The notes under the pieces were generated by a model. It was not told the origin of the DNA and did no database searches. It saw only the letters and a program-made list of their open reading frames with translations. From Pseudoduganella plicata (GTDB lineage: Bacteria; Pseudomonadota; Gammaproteobacteria; Burkholderiales; Burkholderiaceae_D), in NCBI RefSeq assembly GCF_004421005.1, contig NZ_CP038026.1:3534001-3598000 (forward strand): DNA of 64,000 bases, in the 5' to 3' direction. Below, one piece after another: positions 52,354 to 62,038 of the stretch (the stretch's first letter is position 1; each line of letters opens with the position of its first letter). Position numbers and translations under genes: made by a program.

Positions 52354-53127
52354 TTACTCATGATAGAGCTGCGACCTGCCCCCGTCAATCAGGATGTCCG
52401 CCGCGTTGATGAAGCGCGCTTCGTCGCTGGCGAGGAACAGTGCCGTATAAGCCACTTCCTCGGGCGTGCCGATGCGCCTGGGCGGCAGCAGCGCGGCCTG
52501 GCGTGCTTCCTCGGCGGCAGGGTCGGGACAGCCATCGAGCCAGGCACGGATATTGTCCGTCATGATCAGGCCCGGCGAGATCGAATTGACGCGGATGCCG
52601 CGCGCGGCGTACTCGATGGCGAGCGACTTCGTCAGCCCCAGCAACGCGTGCTTGGCGACAGGGTACGGGAAGCACCCCGGGATGATCTTGTGGCCATGAA
52701 CCGATGCGATATTGACGATGCTGCCAGCTCCCTGCTCCAGCAGCGCGGGAAGCGCGCTGCGGATCACGTTCCATGCGCCTTCCAGATCGACGGCAAAGCA
52801 GCGCTGCCACTCTTCGGCCGTGGTCTTCAACGGATCGGTGAACACGTTCATGCCGGCGTTGTTGACGATGATGTCGATGCGTCCGAAGTGCATCAGCGCC
52901 TCCTTCGTCATCGCCGCCACCGCGTCGCGGTCGGCGATGTCCGCGACAATGAACAGCGTGCTGGCGCTGCCCAGTTCCTCCCTTGCTGCCGCGGCGTGCT
53001 CGTCGTCGCGGTGGCTGTTCAACACCACTTTTGCCCCTTCGGCCAGGAACAGCCTTGCCACTGCCTTGCCGATGCCCTGCGTGGAGCCAGTGACGATGGC
53101 TACCTTGTCCTTCAGTCTGTCGACCAT
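52354..53127 (-). CDS. SDR-family oxidoreductase, probable galactose 1-dehydrogenase
   Basis: A 257-residue classical short-chain dehydrogenase. The cofactor motif is VTGSTQGIGKAV (TGxxxGxG at about 14-21), then NNAG, the catalytic Ser in VNIASVHGHK and the YxxxK pair in YPVAKHALLGLTKS. The context, between a galactanase and downstream of a sugar lactonase and the galactonate genes, suggests it oxidises D-galactose to galactono-lactone, the step otherwise missing from the pathway. This substrate is inferred from neighbours, not from a specific motif. Confidence 0.88.
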   Translation of the reverse strand: MVDRLKDKVAIVTGSTQGIGKAVARLFLAEGAKVVLNSHRDDEHAAAAREELGSASTLFIVADIADRDAVAAMTKEALMHFGRIDIIVNNAGMNVFTDPLKTTAEEWQRCFAVDLEGAWNVIRSALPALLEQGAGSIVNIASVHGHKIIPGCFPYPVAKHALLGLTKSLAIEYAARGIRVNSISPGLIMTDNIRAWLDGCPDPAAEEARQAALLPPRRIGTPEEVAYTALFLASDEARFINAADILIDGGRSQLYHE

Positions 53128-53141
53128 GCGCTTCCTCTTTA

Positions 53142-54341
53142 CTAATCAACTTCCGGCACGGGCGCCGTGTGGACATGCCAGCTGTCGAGCACGGGCAAGG
53201 CACGTCCCTCAAAATCGAACAACGTTGTGTTGGCGACCACGTTCGGTCCAGGTTTCCGGTCGGCGTCACGCACGGCCCAGCCGACGCCCGGCGTGGCGAC
53301 CATCACCGGGTCCCAGTACAACAGGCCCAGCACGCGCGGCGCGCGCCGCAGCGCCGGCAGCAGTTCGTCCATGAACGCGCGCTGGCCCTCGGGTGAACTC
53401 ATGGCTGCGGGATACGGGCCGTTGTCGCTCAACTGGCCGGGATAGCCATTGGGAAGATTGGGTGCCCAGTTGAAGCCGGCCTCCATGATGAACAGGTCCT
53501 TGTCGTACCGCGCCGTCACCGCGCGGCTGAAGTCCACGACCTGCTGTACCGTTTTCTTCGTCCAGAACGGGTAGTACGATGCGCCGATCACGTCGTAGTC
53601 CACTTTCAGCGCGCGCAGGTGATCGAAGTAGCTGCGGTACTTGTCCAGATTGCCCGCATCGTCCAGGTGCAGGATCACGCGCGACGTCGGCGACACCGAC
53701 TTGACGCCCTCGTACCCGGCCTGCAGCAGCGCCCCCAGGCGCGGCCAGTTCGCCTCCGTCATCGCGCCATACGGATACAGCATCCCTCCCTCGATTTCGT
53801 TGCCGACCGAGACGAACTGCGGCACCGTGCCCTGCGCCTGCAGCGCGCGCATCACCTCGCGCGTGCGTTCGAACACGAGCTGGCGCAGGCGCGCAAAGCG
53901 CGCGTTCTCGTCCGGCAGCTTGTCAAGCTGTGCGCGCCACTGTACCGGCACGTTCTGCGTCTTCGAATTGGTCCAGAAGTCGCTGTAGTGGAACGTCAAT
54001 TGAATCTGCATGCCCAGTGCGGCGCTGCGCCTGGCCATCGCCAGCAGATCCGGTAAATCCATCGATCCGGCCGGCCAGTGATAGCCGTCGTTGCCGTTGC
54101 CGGGACCGGGCGCTTCGTACAGGCGCAGACGGACGATGTTATGGCCGCTGTCGCGCAGGATTTTCAAGGCATCGCCCTGCCTGCCCTGGCGGTCGAAGTA
54201 GCGCGCGCCGTGCTGCTCCATCAAGGGCAGCACGGAGACGTCCCCACCGGCCAGAAATGGGGTGGACGGCATGGCGGCATGGGTGTGCAGCGCGAGCGCG
54301 CAGAAAACGGCGCCCACGGCGCGGAGCAGAAACTTGACCAT
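53142..54341 (-). CDS. Arabinogalactan endo-beta-1,4-galactanase (GH53)
   Basis: GH53 enzymes cut beta-1,4-galactan chains, such as pectin side chains, into galacto-oligosaccharides. The 399-residue protein has a signal peptide (MVKFLLRAVGAVFCALALHTHA) and the GH53 pattern: FLAGGDVSVLPLMEQHG, NIVRLRLYEAP, LTFHYSDFW, the acid/base Glu182 in SVGNEIEGGMLYP and the nucleophile Glu287 in LFIMEAGFNWAPN. It acts outside the cytoplasm. ATG 54341 is chosen because it starts the signal peptide. It lies 22 bases after the lactonase gene and 14 bases before the SDR gene. Confidence 0.95.
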   Translation of the reverse strand: MVKFLLRAVGAVFCALALHTHAAMPSTPFLAGGDVSVLPLMEQHGARYFDRQGRQGDALKILRDSGHNIVRLRLYEAPGPGNGNDGYHWPAGSMDLPDLLAMARRSAALGMQIQLTFHYSDFWTNSKTQNVPVQWRAQLDKLPDENARFARLRQLVFERTREVMRALQAQGTVPQFVSVGNEIEGGMLYPYGAMTEANWPRLGALLQAGYEGVKSVSPTSRVILHLDDAGNLDKYRSYFDHLRALKVDYDVIGASYYPFWTKKTVQQVVDFSRAVTARYDKDLFIMEAGFNWAPNLPNGYPGQLSDNGPYPAAMSSPEGQRAFMDELLPALRRAPRVLGLLYWDPVMVATPGVGWAVRDADRKPGPNVVANTTLFDFEGRALPVLDSWHVHTAPVPEVD

Positions 54342-54363
54342 GCGGTTTTCCTGGTGGATGGCC

Positions 54364-55281
54364 TCAGCCATCGTTGAATAAGGTATCGGCGATGCCGCGC
54401 ACGCCCGGCGTCGCCAGGCCGAACAGGCTGCCCGCGCCCGGCGCGGACGGTTTGCCGGCGCCGCGTGGACCGGCACTCGTGACCATCAGCCTGTCTAACG
54501 CCGCGCCGCCGAATGCCGGCCGGGTCGGATGCGCCACCGGCAGCAGGTGGCTGCGCATGACGGCACCGTCGGGCGCATAGCGCGTCAGCCGGCCACTGCC
54601 CCATTCGGCATTCCACAAGCATCCTTCGCTGTCGATGACGGCGCCGTGCGGGCGGGAGTCGCCATCGACCAGCTGGGAGAACGGGCGCACGGCCGCGACC
54701 TGGGCGCCGTCGGCGTCGTAATCGCATTGCAGGATGTGGCGCCGCCCGGCATCGCTGAAGTACATCGTGCCGCCATCGGGGCTGAAGCAGATGCTGCCGG
54801 CGACAGCCGCCGCGGGCAGCGCCAGGCGGCGCAGCCCGTGCGCATGCGAGAACTGATAAAAGCTGCCGATCGCGCGCGCTTCGGTCGCTTCGTTGCGCGT
54901 GCCGAAGACGAAATTGCCGGCACGGTCGGTGCGGCCGTCACCCACGCGCGTGCGTGGTTCGGCCGGATCGACCGCCACGACAGGCTGCAACGCCAGCCGC
55001 GCCGGCAACGGGGCGGCCGGTGTCTCGGCATAGCACAGCCACTTGGCCAATCCCACCAGCATTCGCCCTGAGCGGCAGAACGCGACGCTGCCGGCGCGGT
55101 CCGGCAGGCGGCACGCATAAGCCGACGGCGCGCCGTCATCCCATGCGTACAGCATGGCGGCCGGCACGTCCGTCCACCACCAGCGCGCGGCGCCCGGCTG
55201 CCACAGCAGGCCGTCGCCCAGCGCCGCACGATGGGGCAACGCCAGCGACAGCGCCTCGCCTTCGTGCGGTCGGTGCGCCAT
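54364..55281 (-). CDS. SMP-30/gluconolactonase-family sugar lactonase
   Basis: A 305-residue six-bladed beta-propeller of the SMP-30/Cgr1 family, which hydrolyses sugar lactones with a bound divalent metal. It shows LGDGLLWQPGAARWWWTDV with the first metal ligand region, RTRVGDGRTDRAGNFVFGTRNE, AVAGSICFSPDGGTMYFSDAG and RPHGAVIDSEGCLWNAEWG. There is no signal peptide, so it acts in the cytoplasm, probably on galactono-lactone made by the SDR. The start overlaps the TonB receptor stop by one base. Confidence 0.93.
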   Translation of the reverse strand: MAHRPHEGEALSLALPHRAALGDGLLWQPGAARWWWTDVPAAMLYAWDDGAPSAYACRLPDRAGSVAFCRSGRMLVGLAKWLCYAETPAAPLPARLALQPVVAVDPAEPRTRVGDGRTDRAGNFVFGTRNEATEARAIGSFYQFSHAHGLRRLALPAAAVAGSICFSPDGGTMYFSDAGRRHILQCDYDADGAQVAAVRPFSQLVDGDSRPHGAVIDSEGCLWNAEWGSGRLTRYAPDGAVMRSHLLPVAHPTRPAFGGAALDRLMVTSAGPRGAGKPSAPGAGSLFGLATPGVRGIADTLFNDG

Positions 55282-57923
55282 TACAGGTCCGCGTGCAGGC
55301 TGAGGGCGAAGCGGCGGTCGTCCACGTAACGGCCGAACGGCGTGCCGGTGGCGCCGTAGCTGCTGCGGCGCGACGTGCGCGTCAGGTTGCTGACTTCGAA
55401 CGACAATTTGACGGCCTTGCTGACGGCATAGCTCATGTAACCGTCGACCATGCCGTAGCCGTCCGTGTACAGCGGCGTCTGCGCCAGCGTATTACCGTTG
55501 TTGACGTAGTAGTTCTTCGTGCCCGACAGGTAACGGCCGCGGTAGTTGTACGCCAGGCGGAAGCCGAAGTCGTTGTAATCGTACATGCCGACGATGTTGT
55601 AGCTGGTGCGCGACAGCCCTTCCAGCGACGTCTCCTGGCCGCCGATCGGACCCGGCGCCTTGCTGTCCACGTACGTGAAGTTCGCCTGCAGGCCCAGGCC
55701 GCGCAGCATGCCCGGCAGGTTCGTGAAGAAGCCCTGGTAGCCCAGTTCCACGCCCTTGATCGTGCCGTCCTTGCCGTTCGTCGGCGTCGACACGTCATAC
55801 GTCGTGCCGGCGTACTGCAAGGTGCCTGGCGTGGTCTGGATAAAGCCGTCGACCTTCTTGTAGAACGCCGCGCCGAACAGGTAATCGCTCTTGCTGATGT
55901 AGTACTCCAGCGTCGTATCGAACTGCTTGGCCGTCAGCGGCTGCAGGTCCGGGTTCCCCATGTACGCGGTGCGGTCGTTGGCGTTCAGCGACAGGCTGGG
56001 TGTCAGCTGGTCGAAGTTCGGGCGTGTCACGACCTTCGACGCGGCCACGCGGGCCACCAGCTTGTCGCTCAGCTCCATGCGCACGTTCAGGCTTGGCAGG
56101 ACGTCGTCGTCGCTGGTGCTGTTCGAACGCGGTACATACGTGCCGTTTTCCAGCATCGAGTAGCCGCGCGCCGTGCGCGTTTTCACGTAGCGCACGCCGA
56201 CGTTACCGGAGACGGCCTTGCCCAGCAGTTCACTTTCGAAGTCGGCCATGCCGTAGATGGCGCGGGTCTTTTCGCTGAAGTCGAACGTCTGCGCCGCATC
56301 GAAGTCCGGCACGGGCAGGCCGATGGCTTCCCGGCTGGCCTGCGTGTTGCGCAGCCAGTCCAGGTTGGCGATCGAGAGCCACTGCGTCGGCCACGTGCCG
56401 CCGCCTTCGCGTTTCAGCAGGTCATTGTGCGGCGTCACGCCGATCTGGCTGGCCAGACCCGGCAGCGCACCAGCCACGGCGCCGGTACCGGCGGCGTTCC
56501 AGATGTCGTTGATGGTATTGACTTCGCTGCTGCTGGCGTCGCGGTTGGACAGGCGCACGCCGGCGCGCACGCGCGGAATGAAATCGCTGTCCAGGGAACG
56601 TTCGCCGTCCACGCGCCACACGGTCTCTTTACCGTCGTTCTTCTGGCGGAAGTACAGCGCCTTGCTGGCCCAGTATTTGGACGGATTGACCAGGTCATCC
56701 TGGTTCGCCAGTTCCGGGTAGGCGGATGGGATTTTCGTCGTCAGGTCGTATGTGAACGCCGTGGATGCCGCGCCCAAGCGCACTTCCTGGTAGATGCGGG
56801 CGAAATCGCTCTTGGTGTGGCCCAGTTCCGATTTCACCACCCAGCCGTCGGCCTTCCAGCTGCCGCCGATCGCCAGCTGGCGCGTCCTGGTGTTGTTGTC
56901 GCCGATGTAGCCGGACGTCGTCAGGTCCGCGCCGAAGAAGGTGCCCTTCTGGAAGCTGCCGTCGGCGGCCGTCGTGACGGGGCCCTTGGGCCACATCGCG
57001 CCCGCATTCGTAGCCGCGTTGTAGTTCGGCCAGTATGGCGTGCCGTAGAAGCCGTAAGTGTCGGTCGTGGTGTCGAGCTTCGTGTAGTTCGCGTCGAGGT
57101 AGAAGTCGAGCTGACGCGTCGGGCGCCATTGCAGGGTGGCGCTCACGCCGGTGCGTTCGCGCTCGCCCGTCTCGTACGAATACCAGGCGCCGATGGGTGC
57201 GTAGGTGCCCGAGCCGTCCGCCAGCTGGGCCGGCGCGCCGATTTCCTGCGTGTCCGAGCGGTAGTCGCGCTTCTGGTGCGCCACGCTGAGCAGCGCGCCG
57301 AAGTCGCCGCCGCCCACCTTCCAGCGGTTGCTGACCAGGAGCGAGCCTTCGGCGTTGCGCTTGTCGGCGTAGTCGGCGTCCGTCGCCTTGATCGTGCCGG
57401 CCACCTTCATGCCGGCGAAGTCGAACGGCCGGCGCATGCGCAGGTCGATCACGCCGCCGATGCCGCCTTCGACCTGGTCGGCCGTCGGAGTCTTGTAGAC
57501 GTCGGCGCCGGCCAGCAGTTCGGCCGGCACGTCCTGGAACGACAGGCCGCGCTCCTTGCCGGCGGTGAAGATCGAGCGACCGTTCAATAACGTCTGCGTT
57601 TGCGACAGGCCGCGAATCTGCACGCGGTCGCCTTCGCCGCGGCTGCGCGAGATCTGCACGCCCGTGATGCGCTGCAGCGCTTCGGCCACGTTCGCGTCCG
57701 GCAGCTTGCCGATATCGTCGGCCACGATGGAATCGACGACCTGGTCGGCATTGCGTTTCAGGTCCTGCGCCTTGGACAGGCTGGCGCGCATGCCCGTCAC
57801 GACCACCTGCTGCGGTTCGGCAGCGGTATCGGCAGTCTGGGCCCAGGCGGGCATCGTGCAAAGGGCGGCGGCGGCAGCGGCGATCGCGCGGCGGCGGCCA
57901 AACATCGTCTGGTTGTTGCTCAT
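55281..57923 (-). CDS. TonB-dependent receptor of the galactan operon
   Basis: An 880-residue outer-membrane receptor. A signal peptide (RRRAIAAAAAALCTMPAWA) is followed by a plug domain (about 38-170): VVVTGMRASLSKAQDLKRNAD, VADDIGKLPDANVAEALQRITGVQISR and VQIRGLSQTQTLLNGR. A 22-strand barrel follows, with the ending FGRYVDDRRFALSLHADL typical of the sugar-uptake TonB receptors (TIGR01782-like). It lacks a terminal Phe (ends Leu). Its position between beta-galactosidase and lactonase suggests that it imports galacto-oligosaccharides. It overlaps the lactonase gene by one base. Confidence 0.94.
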   Translation of the reverse strand: MSNNQTMFGRRRAIAAAAAALCTMPAWAQTADTAAEPQQVVVTGMRASLSKAQDLKRNADQVVDSIVADDIGKLPDANVAEALQRITGVQISRSRGEGDRVQIRGLSQTQTLLNGRSIFTAGKERGLSFQDVPAELLAGADVYKTPTADQVEGGIGGVIDLRMRRPFDFAGMKVAGTIKATDADYADKRNAEGSLLVSNRWKVGGGDFGALLSVAHQKRDYRSDTQEIGAPAQLADGSGTYAPIGAWYSYETGERERTGVSATLQWRPTRQLDFYLDANYTKLDTTTDTYGFYGTPYWPNYNAATNAGAMWPKGPVTTAADGSFQKGTFFGADLTTSGYIGDNNTRTRQLAIGGSWKADGWVVKSELGHTKSDFARIYQEVRLGAASTAFTYDLTTKIPSAYPELANQDDLVNPSKYWASKALYFRQKNDGKETVWRVDGERSLDSDFIPRVRAGVRLSNRDASSSEVNTINDIWNAAGTGAVAGALPGLASQIGVTPHNDLLKREGGGTWPTQWLSIANLDWLRNTQASREAIGLPVPDFDAAQTFDFSEKTRAIYGMADFESELLGKAVSGNVGVRYVKTRTARGYSMLENGTYVPRSNSTSDDDVLPSLNVRMELSDKLVARVAASKVVTRPNFDQLTPSLSLNANDRTAYMGNPDLQPLTAKQFDTTLEYYISKSDYLFGAAFYKKVDGFIQTTPGTLQYAGTTYDVSTPTNGKDGTIKGVELGYQGFFTNLPGMLRGLGLQANFTYVDSKAPGPIGGQETSLEGLSRTSYNIVGMYDYNDFGFRLAYNYRGRYLSGTKNYYVNNGNTLAQTPLYTDGYGMVDGYMSYAVSKAVKLSFEVSNLTRTSRRSSYGATGTPFGRYVDDRRFALSLHADL

Positions 57924-57968
57924 TTGGGTAAAGTCTCCGTGATTGAATTCTTATTTGCGTCGGTCGTG

Positions 57969-60416
57969 TTACGGCTTGATCGCCAGGCGGTACACGGGAA
58001 CGATGCTGATCTTGTTGACGCGGGCGATCTGCGGCTGGCCGCCGAAATCGGGGCGGCCTTCGCGCGGGATGTAGACCGGGGCATCGGCACGCAGGGGCAA
58101 GACGGCCAATGTCAGCGGCCCCTTGGTCCCGGCGGCCGTCAGCTCCTTCAAGCCGATCTGCCATGGGTAGCCGCTGTAGTACCAGTCGTCGACCATGCGC
58201 GTGCCGGCCAGCAGGCGGCCGATATCGCCCGTGAAGTCGAGTTGCAGCAGTGCGTCGTCAAGGCCCTCCAGCGCGTTTTGCGGCAGGTCGATACGCCACG
58301 TGCCGGCCGCGCGCCAGGCTTCGGGGATCGGCTGGATGGCCGCCTTGGCCAGGCCGCCGCGCATCACGGCCGGTGCCGGCTGCGCCGCGCGCACGGGCGT
58401 CACGTTGACGACCGGCTTGCGCTCGGGCAGTTGCGCTTCGTACGCCTGGAACACGCCGTCCTGGCCGGCCGCCTTGACCTCAGCAGGCGCCTTTGCCAGC
58501 GCCGGGTAGACGGCCACGCGGAAGCGGTTGCTGCCGGCCGAACGCAGTTGCAGCGCGCCGTCGTCGAACCACGCCTGCTGGGCGCTCAGCACGAGGCGGC
58601 GCTGGCCGGCGAAGTCGCCCACGGCCAGCTGCTGCGCCTGTTCCGGCGACAGCACCAGCACATTCACGTTGCGACCGCCCTGGCGGCGCACCGTCAGCGC
58701 CGTGCCGGTGCCCGGCTTGACCCCCTCCACCAGCACGCTGCCTGCGGTGCGCTGCACGCGCGGCGCATCGACCGTGGTGCCGGCCGGCGTATCGATCGCC
58801 AGTTCCACCGGCACGCCCGCGCTGGCGGCGAAAACGTATGTGATGCCGGCTGCGCCCTGGTCCAGGCGCGTGACCGGCTGCGCCGTCGCGTAGCGCAGGC
58901 ACGTGCCGTCCATATCGAAATTGACGGGCCAGACGAAATACGCGCCGTTCGGCACGTCGACACCTTTACGGGGGAATTCGACGGTACCGCCAGGCAGCTT
59001 GACGGCAAACTTGATGTCCTTCTGCGCTGGCATCGGGTATTGGCGCACGTGGTTGTTCACGAACAGGAAGGCGCTGTCGCCCGCGGCGCGCAGCGCCACG
59101 CGCGCCGTTTTCAGGTCGGTTGCATTGGCCGGCGTGATGGCCGGACGGCGCACCGTCATCGGCGCCAGGCGGCTGCCGAAATCGTGCATGAAGTAGTGGA
59201 ACGGACGCAGTTTCGTCAGCACGGCGCGCTGCTGGCCGTCCGGGCCCAGCGGCGCCTGGAAATCGTAGTTGACGGCCGTGGTGTCGTTATAGCCGCCGGA
59301 CAGCGTGCTTTCCTCCAGCGTGCTGTCGCCGATCGGATTGCGGCCGCCGTGGAACATGTAGTAACCCATCAGGTTCACGCCGGAACCCAGCTGCACGGGC
59401 AGCATCGAGGCGATATCGTCCGGCGAGACGACGGGACGGCGGCGGTACATGAACGGCAAGCCGGCGCCATACTCCGCGCCCAGGAACGGCGTCAGCGCGA
59501 TGTCCGTTTCGGCGGTGCCAGGCGCCTGGGCGGCCGTCTGCGCGCCAAGGTCGCCGCTGACGCGGCTGTCGAAGCGGAACGCGTACGTCTCCTTCGGGGG
59601 CAGCTCCGTCGTGCTGGTGCTCCACGGCTCATCCGGGTAGCCGCCGAACACCGGCGTGACCTGGCCGGACGGATAGACGGCGCCATCCCAGCCCGTGACG
59701 GTATAGAACGGCACGTCCATGCCCGCCTTCAGCGCCAGCTTTTTCAGTGTGGCGATGTGCTGGGCGCCCTGGTCGGGCCCCGTCAGGTTGTATTCGTTTT
59801 CCAGCTGGATGCCGATGACCGGACCGCCGTCCTTCCAGTATTGACCGCGCAACTGGCGGCCGATCTCGTCATAGAAGCGGCCCACGTAACGCAGGTATTC
59901 CGGATCGTCGCCGCGCGTGCGCATGCTGGTGACGACCCAGTCGGGAATGCCGCCGTAGCGCACTTCCGCATGCACCCACGGGCCGACGCGCACGACGGCC
60001 TTCAGGCCCACCTTGGCGCACAGTTCGATGAAACGGCGCAGGTCGCGGTTGTCCTGCCACGTGTACTTGCCCTCGTGTTCCTCATGGTGATTCCACATGA
60101 CGTAGCTGGCGACGACGGTGATACCCGCCGTCTTCATCTTGCGCAGCTCCGCTTCCCACGTGTCGGCCGGGCTGCGGCTGTAGTGGAATTCGCCCATCAC
60201 CGGCATCCACGGCTGGCCGTCCAGGCTCAGATACTGGTTGTTCGCCTCCAGGCGCCCGCCCGATGGCGACACGGCCGTGCCCAGTTGCAGGTGCCCGGTG
60301 ACGGGTTTGGCCACAGGCGCGGTGGCGTCGATGGTGAGGACAGTCTGCGCCATGGCGCCGCCGGCGGCGATGGCGCATGCGAGGGCAACCGCGGTACGCG
60401 GGAAGTGTTTCGTCAT
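57969..60416 (-). CDS. Periplasmic GH35 beta-galactosidase
   Basis: A GH35 exo-beta-galactosidase of 815 residues that releases galactose from oligosaccharide ends. A signal peptide (MTKHFPRTAVALACAIAAGGAMA) places it in the periplasm or outside. The GH35 barrel begins MPVMGEFHYSRSP, with AGITVVASYVMWNHHE, GLKAVVRVGPWVHAE and the acid/base in IQLENEYN (Glu208). The probable nucleophile region is FLGAEYGAGLPF near residue 345. The C-terminal 350 residues are beta-rich accessory domains. ATG 60416 is chosen as the first with a signal peptide. Confidence 0.94.
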   Translation of the reverse strand: MTKHFPRTAVALACAIAAGGAMAQTVLTIDATAPVAKPVTGHLQLGTAVSPSGGRLEANNQYLSLDGQPWMPVMGEFHYSRSPADTWEAELRKMKTAGITVVASYVMWNHHEEHEGKYTWQDNRDLRRFIELCAKVGLKAVVRVGPWVHAEVRYGGIPDWVVTSMRTRGDDPEYLRYVGRFYDEIGRQLRGQYWKDGGPVIGIQLENEYNLTGPDQGAQHIATLKKLALKAGMDVPFYTVTGWDGAVYPSGQVTPVFGGYPDEPWSTSTTELPPKETYAFRFDSRVSGDLGAQTAAQAPGTAETDIALTPFLGAEYGAGLPFMYRRRPVVSPDDIASMLPVQLGSGVNLMGYYMFHGGRNPIGDSTLEESTLSGGYNDTTAVNYDFQAPLGPDGQQRAVLTKLRPFHYFMHDFGSRLAPMTVRRPAITPANATDLKTARVALRAAGDSAFLFVNNHVRQYPMPAQKDIKFAVKLPGGTVEFPRKGVDVPNGAYFVWPVNFDMDGTCLRYATAQPVTRLDQGAAGITYVFAASAGVPVELAIDTPAGTTVDAPRVQRTAGSVLVEGVKPGTGTALTVRRQGGRNVNVLVLSPEQAQQLAVGDFAGQRRLVLSAQQAWFDDGALQLRSAGSNRFRVAVYPALAKAPAEVKAAGQDGVFQAYEAQLPERKPVVNVTPVRAAQPAPAVMRGGLAKAAIQPIPEAWRAAGTWRIDLPQNALEGLDDALLQLDFTGDIGRLLAGTRMVDDWYYSGYPWQIGLKELTAAGTKGPLTLAVLPLRADAPVYIPREGRPDFGGQPQIARVNKISIVPVYRLAIKP

Positions 60417-60456
60417 TATTGTCTCCGATGAGGGGTGGCGCGATGGCCTGATTTTT

Positions 60457-61086
60457 TTAGTGCCACGCGGCGGCAAAGCGGCGCGCGTTGGTGCCGACCG
60501 TGGCGGCATCCATGCCGGGCCGGAACAGCGCCGAGCCAAGGCCGAAGCCGGCGACGCCGGCGGCGCGGTACTCGCCCATGTTTTCCGGCGTAATGCCACC
60601 GACGGGCAGCAATGGCAGCGCGGCCGGCAGCACGGCGCGCATGGCGCGCACGATCGTTGGCGTGATCAGTTCGGCCGGGAACAGTTTTAATGCATCGGCA
60701 CCCGCCTTGATGGCGGCGAAGGCTTCCGTCGGCGTGGCGACGCCGGGGCAGCAGATCATGCCCGCCCCCTTGGCCGCGCGGATGACTTCCGTGTCCGCAT
60801 GGGGCATGACGATCAGCCGGCCGCCCGCGCCCTGCACCTGCGCGACAACGTCCGTCGACAACACGGTGCCGGCGCCGACGAGGCAATCGCGCGGCAGGCT
60901 TTGGGCCAGCAGCGCGATCGATTCGAGCGGTTCGGGAGAGTTCATCGGCACTTCGATCAGGCGAAAGCCCGCGTCGTACAGGGCGGTGCCGATCGCCACG
61001 GCCTCCTGCGGGCGCAGGCCGCGCAGGATGGCAACAAGGGGCAGGCTGGCAAAGGCGGTATTGAAAGCGGTGGTCAGGTCGGACAT
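60457..61086 (-). CDS. dgoA: 2-dehydro-3-deoxy-6-phosphogalactonate aldolase
   Basis: DgoA splits 2-keto-3-deoxy-6-phosphogalactonate into pyruvate and glyceraldehyde-3-phosphate. The 209-residue class I aldolase of the KDPG/KDPGal family has the Schiff-base Lys134 (DALKLFPAE), Glu45 in LIEVPMNSPEPLES (the VPMNSP pattern marks the galactonate branch), and the GAGTVLS and LPVGGI phosphate-binding loops. ATG 61086 lies 10 bases after dgoK. It is separate from dgoD here, whereas some enterobacteria annotate the two as one locus. Confidence 0.95.
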   Translation of the reverse strand: MSDLTTAFNTAFASLPLVAILRGLRPQEAVAIGTALYDAGFRLIEVPMNSPEPLESIALLAQSLPRDCLVGAGTVLSTDVVAQVQGAGGRLIVMPHADTEVIRAAKGAGMICCPGVATPTEAFAAIKAGADALKLFPAELITPTIVRAMRAVLPAALPLLPVGGITPENMGEYRAAGVAGFGLGSALFRPGMDAATVGTNARRFAAAWH

Positions 61087-61096
61087 CGTGTTGTTT

Positions 61097-62038
61097 TCAG
61101 TAGGAGATGAGTTGGGCCGCACGCGCCAGCGCCAGCAGGCCGGCCGGGGCGGTGTTGTCCAGCACGAGGTCGGCCGGCTGGCCGAAGTGGCACAGCGCCA
61201 GTTGGTAGCGATCGCACAATTGCGGCGCGCCCACCAGCGCCAGCGGCTTGTTGGCCAGCGCGTGGCCGGTGCGCCAGGACAGACCAGCGCGCAGTTCGTG
61301 GCCGATCAGCAGCCCGCTCAGGTATTCGGCCAACGCCGCATGGGGCAGCTGCCCCGTCACGCCCAGGCTGCGCACGGCAAACAGCTGGTGCGGCAGGCCC
61401 AGGTTTCCGTGGTCGCGTGCCGCGCCGACACCGCGCAGGAACGCATCGGCATCGGTGGGCACTTCCGGCGTCATCAGGCGGCCCAGCACGGAATGCTGGC
61501 GCAGCACGGCATACAGTTCGCCCGTCATATGCGTGGCAAAACGCACGATGCGGCCTTGCGCAACGTGCGTCCATTTCGAGTGGGTGCCGGGCAGGACCAC
61601 GCAGCTGTCGGCCAGTTCAGCGTGGTGCGCCAGCGCGCCGACGATCTGCGTCTCTTCGCCGCGCATCACGTCCGGCGGCAGTTTGCCGTCGTCGCACAGC
61701 ACGCCCGGCACGATGCGCAGGTTGGTGTCGTCCGGCTGGCGCAGCCCTGCCGCCAGGTCCGCGGCACCAGCCGGGCAGCGCACGTATGGCACATCCAGCC
61801 ATCCATGCTGGCTGCCCACCATGCCGCAGGCCTGCAGCGGCAGCGTCGCGTGCTGCTCGCGCCAGGCACCGGCGACCTCCTGCAGCGCCGCGACAAAGGC
61901 GGAGTGGCCCTGCAAGGTCGAGGCGCCCTTGGCGGCCGCGTGTTCTTCCAGCACGGCACCGTCGGCCGAGATCAGGTATGCCCGCAGGCTCGTGCTGCCC
62001 CAGTCGATGCCGACCAGGGCCGGCTGGCGCGTCACCAT
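61097..62038 (-). CDS. dgoK: 2-dehydro-3-deoxygalactonokinase
   Basis: DgoK phosphorylates 2-keto-3-deoxygalactonate with ATP. The 313-residue protein has the family N-terminus [16 protein letters not shown] (ASKHA-type phosphate loop), the [16 protein letters not shown] stretch, [20 protein letters not shown] and [17 protein letters not shown], all typical of DgoK. ATG 62038 overlaps the dgoD stop by seven bases, so the two are co-translated. Confidence 0.95.
   Translation of the reverse strand: MVTRQPALVGIDWGSTSLRAYLISADGAVLEEHAAAKGASTLQGHSAFVAALQEVAGAWREQHATLPLQACGMVGSQHGWLDVPYVRCPAGAADLAAGLRQPDDTNLRIVPGVLCDDGKLPPDVMRGEETQIVGALAHHAELADSCVVLPGTHSKWTHVAQGRIVRFATHMTGELYAVLRQHSVLGRLMTPEVPTDADAFLRGVGAARDHGNLGLPHQLFAVRSLGVTGQLPHAALAEYLSGLLIGHELRAGLSWRTGHALANKPLALVGAPQLCDRYQLALCHFGQPADLVLDNTAPAGLLALARAAQLISY

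Noticed and set aside
54954..60431. Two very long plus-strand open frames (54954-57590, 878 codons; 57600-60431, 943 codons).
   Set aside because: They lie antisense to the TonB receptor and beta-galactosidase genes, which have clear homology and signal peptides. The plus-strand products are Arg/His/Val-rich low-complexity sequences typical of mirror frames in GC-rich DNA.
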